Positions 1 through 6,243 of a DNA stretch of 8,653 bases are shown piece after piece. Under the pieces are notes generated by a model that did no database searches, was not told the origin of the DNA, and saw only the letters and a list, made by a program, of their open reading frames with translations. Origin of the DNA: Fidelibacterota bacterium (lineage in GTDB: Bacteria; Fidelibacterota; Marinisomatia; Marinisomatales; TCS55); contig JAAZYT010000138.1 of the NCBI GenBank assembly GCA_014239505.1, positions 1-8,653 of the forward strand. Direction: 5' to 3'. The first letter of the stretch is position 1, and each line of letters opens with the position of its first letter. A program made the position numbers and the translations under genes.

Positions 1-149
1 GCTTATACTTTTTCAATGGAGTTTCTGAGGATCCTTCAAAAGCCTCTTCTAATCATTCTCCTTATTTTTTTGCTGATGAAAGAAATTTGAAATTTGGCAT
101 GAAATCTATGGCTCAATTAGCATTAGACTACCTATTTCTTAATCAATAG
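1..149 (+). CDS. M20-family amidohydrolase/peptidase, C-terminal fragment
   Basis: Only the last 48 codons are present, read from position 3 to the TAG at 147-149; the gene begins outside the window. The fragment contains NHSPYFFADERNLKFG followed by a helix ending in ALDYLFLNQ. This matches the usual end of M20 metal-dependent amidohydrolases (hippurate/N-acyl-amino-acid hydrolase type), where the HSP histidine is normally a metal ligand near the C-terminus and the DE..L..G segment leads into the last helix. These enzymes cleave N-acyl or peptide bonds of small substrates. The substrate cannot be told from this piece. The next gene starts 20 bases downstream on the same strand, so co-transcription is likely. 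The family call is fairly secure, but the specific function is unknown. Confidence 0.7.
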   Translation, partial: LYFFNGVSEDPSKASSNHSPYFFADERNLKFGMKSMAQLALDYLFLNQ

Positions 150-169
150 TCTAAAATAAGCAAAATATA

Positions 170-1042
170 ATGGTGACATCTTTTCCATTAATTATGGATG
201 GTGCCATGGGCACAGAGCTTATGGACAGAGGTTTAAAGATGCCTTTACCACTTTGGTCTGCAGATACAAATATCACTGATCCAGAAGTTGTTAAAGCAGT
301 GCACCAAGATTATGTAAATGCAGGGGCAGATATTATAGGAACGAACACATTTAGAACAACAACATGGACATATCGTAAAATAGGGTTATCTCATAAAGTT
401 TCACAAGATCGAGCTAGAACAAGTTTAATGAAAGCAGTTGATTTAGCTAGAGAATCAAATCCTAAGATTTTGGGAGCATCTCTAACATCCATTGAAGATT
501 GTTATGATCCTTCCTTGTATCCTGGTCGAAGTATTACAGAAGATACATATGGTGAAAATATAAACTGGTTTATAGATGCAGGTGTTGATGTAATACTTTT
601 TGAAACAATGGGGCATCTAGAAGAAATAGAGATTGCATTAGAAACCGTAAAAGATTTAGATCATAAAGTTTGGCTAAGTCTTATAATGAAAGATAAAGAT
701 CATATTCTATCGGGTCATCACATTAATGATGTTTTTATGCTTTGTGACAAAAATATTGATTGTCTAATGTTAAACTGTAATACGATTGCTAAAACAAATG
801 AAACTTTAGAGATAATTAAAGATAATTGGATTAATAGTTGGGGAGTCTATCCAAATTTAGGTTTATCAGAACCTGAGCCAGATGGTGAGATTGAAGAAAA
901 AGTTCAAGAAACTGATTTTAAAAAAACTATTCTTAGTTATTTAAAAATGAATCCTAAAATTATAGGTTCTTGTTGTGGCTCATCTCCCATACACATTAAA
1001 ATGATTAAAGAAATAAAAGAACAATTATTTTTATCAGATTGA
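170..1042 (+). CDS. Homocysteine S-methyltransferase-family protein
   Basis: This 290-residue protein is the length of a single homocysteine-binding TIM barrel, the domain shared by MmuM, BHMT and the N-terminus of MetH. The N-terminal DGAMGTEL (residues 10-17), the GADIIGTNTF strand (52-61), an EDCYDP segment (109-114) and FETM (144-147) are family hallmarks. The three expected zinc ligands are present: C203 in LMLNC and C268-C269 in GSCCGSSP. In this family the zinc activates the homocysteine thiol for methylation. There is no folate or cobalamin domain, so the methyl donor would be a small molecule such as S-methylmethionine or a betaine, or a partner protein; the sequence does not say which. 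The ATG at 170 is chosen because DGAMGTEL follows at the usual distance. No clear Shine-Dalgarno sequence is visible before it, and a GTG directly follows the ATG. It probably forms a short operon with the upstream M20 gene. Confidence 0.88.
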   Translation: MVTSFPLIMDGAMGTELMDRGLKMPLPLWSADTNITDPEVVKAVHQDYVNAGADIIGTNTFRTTTWTYRKIGLSHKVSQDRARTSLMKAVDLARESNPKILGASLTSIEDCYDPSLYPGRSITEDTYGENINWFIDAGVDVILFETMGHLEEIEIALETVKDLDHKVWLSLIMKDKDHILSGHHINDVFMLCDKNIDCLMLNCNTIAKTNETLEIIKDNWINSWGVYPNLGLSEPEPDGEIEEKVQETDFKKTILSYLKMNPKIIGSCCGSSPIHIKMIKEIKEQLFLSD

Positions 1043-1061
1043 TTGATATTTTTTTTTCTTT

Positions 1062-1095
1062 ACTTTAAGTTCGCCGGAACTTTTAAGTCCTTTTT
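1062..1095 (+). terminator. Probable intrinsic terminator after the methyltransferase gene
   Basis: AAGTTC (1067-1072) and GAACTT (1077-1082) pair around a GCCG loop. After a small internal loop, ACTT (1062-1065) pairs with AAGT (1085-1088), giving about 10 bp of stem. CC and five Ts (1091-1095) follow. It lies 19 bases after the methyltransferase stop and before the ABC operon, which fits a transcription end. The stem is AT-rich, so its strength is uncertain. Confidence 0.5.
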
Positions 1096-1135
1096 AACGT
1101 ATTGAATAATTTATTATGGTAAGTAAGATTAAATG

Positions 1136-1141
1136 AAGGAG
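1136..1141 (+). promoter_or_regulatory. Shine-Dalgarno site supporting the GTG start at 1153
   Basis: AAGGAG lies 11 bases before the GTG at 1153. There is no ATG in this frame between the preceding stop codon region and the Walker A motif, so GTG is the only start that keeps the first beta strand (MIKVTDLSKNYG) of the ATPase. The same GGAG-type motif precedes the next two genes. Confidence 0.75.
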
Positions 1142-1152
1142 ATAATAGAAAA

Positions 1153-2097
1153 GTGATTAAAGTCACAGATTTATCAAAAAATTATGGTTCAGTAAAAGCA
1201 GTTCGATCTATTTCTTTTGATTTAAATGATGGTGAAATAGTCGGTTTTTTAGGTGCGAATGGTGCAGGTAAAACAACCACCTTAAAAATGATGACTGGTT
1301 ACTTAGTACCATCAGCAGGGTCAATTACAGTGAATGATATGGATATAATTGATTATGCTCATGATATACAAAAAGAGATTGGTTATTTACCTGAATTAAA
1401 TCCTTTGTATACTGAAATGCGAGTTTATGAATATCTCGAATTTCTCGCAGGAATACGTAAAATTAATGGAAAAGAGTTTAAAGAAGCTTTGGCTCGTGTT
1501 GTAGAACAATGTGGTCTAAGAGGCGTAGTCCATAAAAGTATTTCTGATTGCTCAAAAGGATATAAACAAAGAATTGGCTTAGCTGCAGCCATGATACATG
1601 ATCCAAAAATTTTAATTTTAGATGAACCTGTTACAGGTTTAGACCCAAATCAAATTGTTGAAATTAGAAGATTAATAAAATCTTTGGGAAAAGAAAAACT
1701 TGTGTTTATGTCTAGTCATATTTTGCAAGAAATCCAAGCAACGGTTGATCGAATAATTATTATTAATAATGGAAATATTGTAGCCAACGGAACAAGTGAT
1801 GAACTTATGGGTGATTTTATGGGTAATGTGCTGTTAAATATGGAGATTAAAGGAGCAACTACAGAGTCTATAGAGCATATTCAAGCTGTGCTTCCAAGTG
1901 TAAAATATATTTCATTAAATGAATCCAAGGGAATCCAAAGTGTTCAATTTGAATATGGTAAAGATAAAGATCCTAGAGAAGACCTCTTTAAATATGCAGT
2001 TAAAAATAAATGGTCAATTTTAAAGATGAATCCGCGAACTACTAATTTAGAAGATATATTTAGAGATTTAACGATGGAAGGAGATAAGAATGCTTAA
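1153..2097 (+). CDS. gldA: ABC transporter ATPase, GldA-like
   Basis: This 314-residue ATP-binding subunit is likely to power the permease encoded immediately downstream. Walker A is GANGAGKT (residues 34-41), the signature is SKGYKQR (134-140), Walker B is ILILDEP (153-159), the D-loop is TGLD (161-164) and the switch histidine is H189 in SSHIL. The SKGYKQR signature in place of LSGGQ, and IGYLPE (76-81) at the Q-loop, are typical of the ABC-2 subfamily that includes GldA of Bacteroidota. Residues from about 225 to 314 form the C-terminal extension common in this subfamily. The start is GTG, backed by AAGGAG. The gene overlaps the permease gene by 8 bases, which suggests translational coupling. 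The ATPase assignment is secure. The name GldA is by similarity of the whole gene set and does not imply gliding. The substrate is unknown. Confidence 0.9.
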   Translation: MIKVTDLSKNYGSVKAVRSISFDLNDGEIVGFLGANGAGKTTTLKMMTGYLVPSAGSITVNDMDIIDYAHDIQKEIGYLPELNPLYTEMRVYEYLEFLAGIRKINGKEFKEALARVVEQCGLRGVVHKSISDCSKGYKQRIGLAAAMIHDPKILILDEPVTGLDPNQIVEIRRLIKSLGKEKLVFMSSHILQEIQATVDRIIIINNGNIVANGTSDELMGDFMGNVLLNMEIKGATTESIEHIQAVLPSVKYISLNESKGIQSVQFEYGKDKDPREDLFKYAVKNKWSILKMNPRTTNLEDIFRDLTMEGDKNA

Positions 2098-2803
2098 TGT
2101 TCGAATGATTTTCCGTCGAGAAATACAAAGTTTTTTTAATAGCCCTATGGCTTATATCTTTCTAGTAATTTTTGCTATTGTTAGTGGATATTTTTTTACA
2201 AATACATTTTTTCTTTTTGGCCAATCAGACTTAAGAGTCCTTTTTGATATGATTCCACTTGTTTATCTATTCTTTATACCTGCGGTTTCAATGGGATTAA
2301 TTGCACGTGAAAATAATATTGGTACTATGGAAACTATTTCTACTTTACCATTGAGCACATTTGAGTTTGTAATAGGAAAGTTTTTGGCGGGATTTTGTTT
2401 GATAATGCTTGGTTTACTTGCAACATCAATTCATTTCATTACGCTTGTTTATGTGGGTACAAATGTTGATTATGGTGCTATTTTTAGCGGTTATTTAGGA
2501 TTGGCTCTAATGGGTGGAACTTTTACTGCTATTGGTATATATGCGAGTAGCGTTACTGATAATCAAGTTGTGGCATTTATCATTGGAGTCTTTCTTGTTC
2601 TTGTTTTTTATATGTTGGATAAAACATTGGTTTTTGCTCCTCAATCTATTGTTGGAATAATTCAATTTTTAGCAGTCGATTATCACCTATCAAATATTTC
2701 AAGAGGAGTTATTGATTCAAGAAATATTATTTACTTTTTATCTATGATTGGATTTTTTATCTATCTAACTATTCAAACACTTGAAGTAAGGAGATGGAAA
2801 TAA
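2090..2803 (+). CDS. gldF: ABC-2 type permease subunit, GldF-like
   Basis: This 237-residue inner-membrane protein has about six hydrophobic segments, near residues 20-40, 55-71, 98-122, 128-152, 158-178 and 211-230. The N-terminal FRREIQSFFNSPMAYIF and the RENNIGTMETISTLPLS segment (73-90) are typical of the ABC-2 permeases found with GldA-like ATPases. In these, the latter segment is the cytoplasmic coupling region after the second membrane helix. The length is normal for the subfamily. The start at 2090 has AAGGAG at 2078-2083 with 6-base spacing and overlaps the ATPase gene by 8 bases. The stop codon touches the start of the next gene (TAA then ATG). The transported molecule cannot be read from the sequence. 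Only one permease gene is present, so the channel would be a homodimer or would include the GldG-like protein. Confidence 0.88.
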   Translation: MLNVRMIFRREIQSFFNSPMAYIFLVIFAIVSGYFFTNTFFLFGQSDLRVLFDMIPLVYLFFIPAVSMGLIARENNIGTMETISTLPLSTFEFVIGKFLAGFCLIMLGLLATSIHFITLVYVGTNVDYGAIFSGYLGLALMGGTFTAIGIYASSVTDNQVVAFIIGVFLVLVFYMLDKTLVFAPQSIVGIIQFLAVDYHLSNISRGVIDSRNIIYFLSMIGFFIYLTIQTLEVRRWK

Positions 2804-4330
2804 ATGATGAATTGGTTAAAAAATATAGATTTAAAAAAATCTGTACTAGTTCCGGGATTATTACTTTTTATTGTTTTATTCTTACTAAATAGTATTTCAA
2901 GGAATTGGTTTTTTAGATGGGACTTGACAGATAACAATATGTATTCTTTATCAACTTCTAGTGAAGCTGTAGTTGAACAGGTTGATGATTTACTAACGAT
3001 GAAAGTTTATTTTTCTGATGATCTTCCAGGTGAGTATGCAAATAATCGACGTTATCTTCAAGATATACTTGAAGAATACGAAGCTTTATCTGATGGAAAT
3101 ATTAGATTTGAGTTCTTTCGTCCAGAAGATGATAAGAATATTGAACAAGAGGCACAAAAAGCGGGTGTTATGCCCGTACAAATGCAGGTTGTTGAAAATG
3201 ATAAAATGGAAGTTAAGCGTGTATTAATGGGTATGGTAATTCTTTATGAGGATAAAAAAGAAGTCTTACCTGTTATTCAAACGACAACAGGATTAGAGTA
3301 TGAGATAACTTCAAAGATTAAAAAATTGGTTGAAATCAATAAACCTATGGTTGGAATTGCTCAGTTTGAAGGTCAAACTAGTCAGTTTTCTAATATTCAG
3401 AATTTGTTAAATCAACGTTATACAGTTCAACCTGTTAACCTAAATGAAGAAGTACCTCCTGGATTAACAGCTGTGTTAATGAGCGGTGTTTCTGATTCGC
3501 TTTCTTCTAATGAGTATAATAATTTGAAGAATTATTTAGATAATGGAGGTAACCTATTATTAACGCAAACTAGGATTAAGACAAACCTTCAGGCTCAACA
3601 AGCTTTTCCAATTCAATCTAATATATTTGACATAACTAGAGAATATGGATTTTCAATTGATGAAAATTTAGTTATAGATAAAATTTGTGGTAGAGTGAGT
3701 GTTCAGCAACAAATGGGTCCAATTAGAATGAATGTTCCAATGGAGTATCCTCTGCTTCCAATAATTAGATCATTCAACAATAAAGAAGCAATAGTGTCTG
3801 GTCTTGAACAAATACAATTGATTTTTGCTAGTGAAATCAGTCAGGACTCATCTTCGATTGGTAATGTAAAGTTTATACCACTGTTTTTTAGTTCTAAGCA
3901 ATCAGGTGAAATGAGAGGAAACTTCAATCTAAATCCAGATCCAAATCAAAATCCATTTATAAGAATTTTTAATCAATCAGATAAAATTTTAAGTGCTCGA
4001 TCTGAGAAAACACATAGCAATGGAATATTAAGTCAGATGATACTTGTAAGTGATTCGGACTTTATGACAGATGAAGGTGGTGGGCGTTCTCCTGAAAATC
4101 AAATTTTTATCATGAATGCAGTTGATTATTTAATTGGTGACCGCGATCTGATTGCCTTACGATCACGAGAAATCACATCTAGACCTTTAGAAGAAGTTGC
4201 TGATGATGCTAAAAAAAGATGGAAGTGGATAAATATTGTTTTGCCTTCTTTATTAATTGTTAGTTTTGGCTTAATAAGAATGCGTCAGCAAAAAAATCGA
4301 AGTTCATTATTAGAGGAATTTTATGGCTAA
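2804..4330 (+). CDS. gldG: GldG-family ABC transporter auxiliary protein
   Basis: This 508-residue protein has one membrane segment near each end (about 13-31 and 475-494) with a large domain between them that should face the periplasm. DLTDNNMYSLS (40-50) matches the conserved D-L-T-x-x-x-x-Y-S/T-L-S segment just after the first helix in GldG-type proteins. NGGNLLL (248-253) and VSDSDFM (415-421) are also characteristic of the ABC_transp_aux/GldG region. A short basic tail follows the last helix. The gene abuts the permease gene with no gap; AAGGAG (2788-2793) lies 10 bases before the first ATG. A second ATG at 2807 is possible but more distant from the site. It overlaps the next gene by 8 bases. 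Family members are thought to work with the ATPase and permease as one complex. The exact role is unknown outside gliding bacteria. Confidence 0.85.
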   Translation: MMNWLKNIDLKKSVLVPGLLLFIVLFLLNSISRNWFFRWDLTDNNMYSLSTSSEAVVEQVDDLLTMKVYFSDDLPGEYANNRRYLQDILEEYEALSDGNIRFEFFRPEDDKNIEQEAQKAGVMPVQMQVVENDKMEVKRVLMGMVILYEDKKEVLPVIQTTTGLEYEITSKIKKLVEINKPMVGIAQFEGQTSQFSNIQNLLNQRYTVQPVNLNEEVPPGLTAVLMSGVSDSLSSNEYNNLKNYLDNGGNLLLTQTRIKTNLQAQQAFPIQSNIFDITREYGFSIDENLVIDKICGRVSVQQQMGPIRMNVPMEYPLLPIIRSFNNKEAIVSGLEQIQLIFASEISQDSSSIGNVKFIPLFFSSKQSGEMRGNFNLNPDPNQNPFIRIFNQSDKILSARSEKTHSNGILSQMILVSDSDFMTDEGGGRSPENQIFIMNAVDYLIGDRDLIALRSREITSRPLEEVADDAKKRWKWINIVLPSLLIVSFGLIRMRQQKNRSSLLEEFYG

Positions 4331-4871
4331 AATGAAATGGCTATTAATAGCGCTTCCAATACTTATTATTGTATTTTTATTCAATTCAATGCAACAAAGT
4401 AAACTTGGATCAAATAGTGATCAAATTTTTGATATCAATAGAGAAGATATCTTCTCTATTGATATTTCAAAAGCTGATGAAAATGTAAGCTTATTTTTTG
4501 ATGGCCAAAGTTGGACTATAGATGGAAATGATTCTTTAATAGTAAAAGAAAACACACTCAATAGTTTTTTTGATAATGTTCTTAAAGTAAAACGTACATC
4601 TATGGTTTCAAAAAATAAAAACAATTGGGATAAGTTCAATGTTGGGGATAGTTCAGGAACTATCCTTGTTTTAAGTGATCATAATAATGAGAAATTAAGT
4701 AAAGTGATTGTTGGAAGTTCAAAAGCTGAATGGTCTTCCTCAAATATTAGAATTAATGATGAAGTAGAAGTTTATCAAACGAATGAAAATATAAGTTGGC
4801 AACTCAATACATCACCCACTTTTTGGGGTGAAGTTCCTAAAGCAGATACTACTGTTGTAGATTCAAATTAA
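4323..4871 (+). CDS. DUF4340-like membrane-anchored protein, short form
   Basis: This 182-residue protein has a lysine-containing N-terminus and one hydrophobic anchor (about 5-22). The rest is polar and probably periplasmic. The NREDIFSIDIS region (39-49), FFDGQSWTID (58-67) and NTLNSFFDNVLKVKRTSMVS (76-95) follow the pattern of DUF4340, in which a two-strand unit reading 'I..I.I....' precedes a 'W.I' strand and a helix-strand 'L...L...' segment. DUF4340 genes are commonly found directly after gldG-like genes, and this one overlaps gldG by 8 bases with GAGGA at 4313-4317. Many family members are much longer with repeated domains; this one seems to carry a single unit. The C-terminal portion (about 150-182) is not recognised. 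The coding sequence contains a perfect 34-bp palindrome and two shorter inverted repeats. A part in the ABC complex is inferred from context only. Confidence 0.72.
   Translation: MAKMKWLLIALPILIIVFLFNSMQQSKLGSNSDQIFDINREDIFSIDISKADENVSLFFDGQSWTIDGNDSLIVKENTLNSFFDNVLKVKRTSMVSKNKNNWDKFNVGDSSGTILVLSDHNNEKLSKVIVGSSKAEWSSSNIRINDEVEVYQTNENISWQLNTSPTFWGEVPKADTTVVDSN
4432..4465. repeat. Perfect 34-bp palindrome inside the DUF4340-like gene
   Basis: The 17-base half ATATCAATAGAGAAGAT (4432-4448) is followed with no spacer by its exact reverse complement (4449-4465). One further G-T pair (4431/4466) and a TTTT/AAAA match (4426-4429 with 4469-4472) flank it. As mRNA it would fold into a long, tight hairpin about 110 bases into the gene. 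The reading frame stays open and encodes residues about 37-48 (INREDIFSIDI), which look normal for the family. No T-run follows, so it is not an intrinsic terminator. Confidence 0.95.
4646..4665. repeat. 20-base inverted repeat in the DUF4340-like gene
   Basis: GGATAGTTC (4646-4654) and GAACTATCC (4657-4665) are exact reverse complements separated by AG. Three G-U type pairs could extend the stem outward to 4643/4668. A moderately T-rich stretch follows. It is the second dyad in the same gene. An inverted repeat this size could arise by chance in a window this long, so function is not implied. Confidence 0.9.
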
Positions 4872-4887
4872 TCACAACTTGAAAAAT

Positions 4888-4915
4888 TTAATATTTAATA
4901 TTAATTTCTTTTTTT
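4888..4915 (+). terminator. AT-rich hairpin with T-run ending the ABC operon
   Basis: TTAATATT (4888-4895) and AATATTAA (4897-4904) form a perfect dyad around a single T. It is followed by TTTC and seven Ts (4909-4915). It begins 16 bases after the DUF4340-like stop codon and precedes the separately transcribed-looking PAS-prenyltransferase gene. The stem is all A-T, hence weak, but the position and T-run fit a terminator. Confidence 0.45.
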
Positions 4916-4962
4916 AATAACGCTCATATCGTTCAACAGTTATATTTAATTAGGATAATTTA

Positions 4963-6243
4963 ATGTCAGATAATTTAAAAAGTGTAATCACTTGTGATCT
5001 TGACGGTAAAATCGAAACTTTTTCCGAAGGAGCTCAAGATTTATTTGGATATACTTCTGAAGAAGTAATTGGTAAAATAAGGGTAAGTGATTTTAGTGAT
5101 GGTCAAGTTGTTTTAGGCCATGTTGTAAATTGGTTGAAGGAATCAGTAGAAAAAGGTGAATGGGTAGGAAATACTGTTTTTCTTGCTAAAGATCGAACGG
5201 AGATTCCTTGTGAAATCAAAATAACACCAACAAAAGATAAAAATGGTAATCATATTGGTTACTGTGGTGTAACGAAACACTTAAATGATAAAAAACCTGA
5301 TGAAGTAAGGCCAAGAATTAGTTTAATGACTAAAATATTCACTTGGATGGTAATTATGAGATTACCTTTTTTAAGTGCAACATTTGTCCCAATATTTGCA
5401 GGTGCAGCAGTTGCTTCAATGCTTGGTTTCACTGTTAGCTGGAGTTGGTTAGGTTTAACATTGTTAGGTGGATCATTACTTCATATCGGTACTAATACTT
5501 CTAATGATTATTTTGATCATAAGAGTGGCACGGATGAGCTTAATTATAATTATAGCAATGTTGGTTTAAATGGGGGCAGTCGTAGTATTCAGATGGGTTT
5601 AATAACTCCTAAAGGTATGCTCACAGTTGCGATTACAGCTTTTACATTAAGTGCAATTGTTGGCATTCCATTAATGCAAAAAGCAGGAATATCAATTCTT
5701 TGGCTTGGCTTAATAGGTTTTTTATCTGGGTTATTTTATACAGCTCCTCCTTTTCGTTTTTCTTCAAGAAGTGGCTTGGGTGAATTAATTATTGGATTGA
5801 ATTTTGGTCCACTAATGGTAGCTGGAAGTGCTTTGGTTCAAACTGGAGTTCTTCTTCCAGAAGCCTTTTTAGTTGGCATACCTATTGGTTTTTTGGTTGC
5901 AGCTATTGTTTACGTTAATGAGTTTCCAGATTATAATAGTGATAAAGCAACTGGTAAAAATACACTTATTGTTGTTTTTGGCCCTGAAAAAGCAAGAGCT
6001 GGGTATGTTGCTTTGATATTAGGAGCCTTTCTCAGTATAATTATTTTGGCAGTTAATGGAACAATTCCAATTTTAGCTCTAACTTCTCTCTTAGCAGCTT
6101 ATTTTGGAATTAGAGCTATTCAAACTTTGTACAAATATTATAATGACAGATTACTGCAGCCCGCTAACTGGGGGACTATCATTATGCATAATGTTACCGG
6201 AGCTTTATTATGTATTGGAATGTGGTTTGGAAATACATTATAA
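4963..6243 (+). CDS. PAS domain fused to UbiA-family (MenA-like) prenyltransferase
   Basis: This is a single uninterrupted 426-residue protein. Residues about 5-107 form a PAS domain: VITCDLDGKIETFSEGAQDLFGYTSEEVIG-type N-terminal half, then RTEIPCEIKITP, and a PAC-like DKNGNHIGYCGVTKH. No LOV flavin-cysteine motif or obvious haem motif is seen. After a short linker (108-121), residues about 125-426 form a UbiA membrane prenyltransferase with eight or nine hydrophobic segments. The first aspartate motif is NDYFDHKSGTD (181-191) and the second is NEFPDYNSDKATGKNTL (319-335). These bind magnesium and the prenyl diphosphate. NDYxDxxxGxD and GKNTL resemble MenA, which prenylates 1,4-dihydroxy-2-naphthoate for menaquinone, so a quinone role is plausible but the acceptor is not proven. 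AGGA (4952-4955) sits 7 bases before the ATG. An attached PAS sensor is not the usual architecture for this enzyme family. Confidence 0.9.
   Translation: MSDNLKSVITCDLDGKIETFSEGAQDLFGYTSEEVIGKIRVSDFSDGQVVLGHVVNWLKESVEKGEWVGNTVFLAKDRTEIPCEIKITPTKDKNGNHIGYCGVTKHLNDKKPDEVRPRISLMTKIFTWMVIMRLPFLSATFVPIFAGAAVASMLGFTVSWSWLGLTLLGGSLLHIGTNTSNDYFDHKSGTDELNYNYSNVGLNGGSRSIQMGLITPKGMLTVAITAFTLSAIVGIPLMQKAGISILWLGLIGFLSGLFYTAPPFRFSSRSGLGELIIGLNFGPLMVAGSALVQTGVLLPEAFLVGIPIGFLVAAIVYVNEFPDYNSDKATGKNTLIVVFGPEKARAGYVALILGAFLSIIILAVNGTIPILALTSLLAAYFGIRAIQTLYKYYNDRLLQPANWGTIIMHNVTGALLCIGMWFGNTL
6199..6202 (+). promoter_or_regulatory. Shine-Dalgarno-like GGAG that supports the 6210 start of the BNR gene
   Basis: GGAG lies inside the 3' end of the prenyltransferase gene, 7 bases before an ATG at 6210. 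That ATG is the first in the BNR-protein frame after an in-frame TAA at 6189-6191. Other possible starts in the frame are GTG 6222 and TTG 6318, neither with a well-placed site. The match could be chance, as the bases also encode the prenyltransferase. Confidence 0.45.

Noticed and set aside
1067..1082. AAGTTC-GCCG-GAACTT as a protein operator for the ABC operon
   Set aside because: The GCCG tetraloop, the additional outer pairing and the downstream T-run fit a terminator better. A regulator site cannot be excluded but has no separate support.
1102..1129. TTGAAT and TAAGAT with 16-base spacing as promoter of the ABC operon
   Set aside because: The predicted transcription start would fall on or next to the Shine-Dalgarno site at 1136-1141, leaving almost no leader, and each box matches only four of six consensus bases.
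3018..3227. 69-codon open frame on the + strand inside the GldG-like gene
   Set aside because: It lies wholly within the well-supported GldG-like coding sequence in another frame, and its translation shows no recognisable family pattern.
4421..4639. 72-codon open frame on the - strand inside the DUF4340-like gene
   Set aside because: It is antisense to a well-supported gene and shows no recognisable protein. Its partly similar residues arise from the palindrome, which reads alike on both strands.
5326..6243. Separate PAS-less prenyltransferase starting at internal Met122
   Set aside because: The only upstream purine-rich stretch (AAGG, 5307-5310) is 15 bases away, and the PAS and UbiA parts are in one frame with a short linker, so the full-length fusion is the simpler reading.
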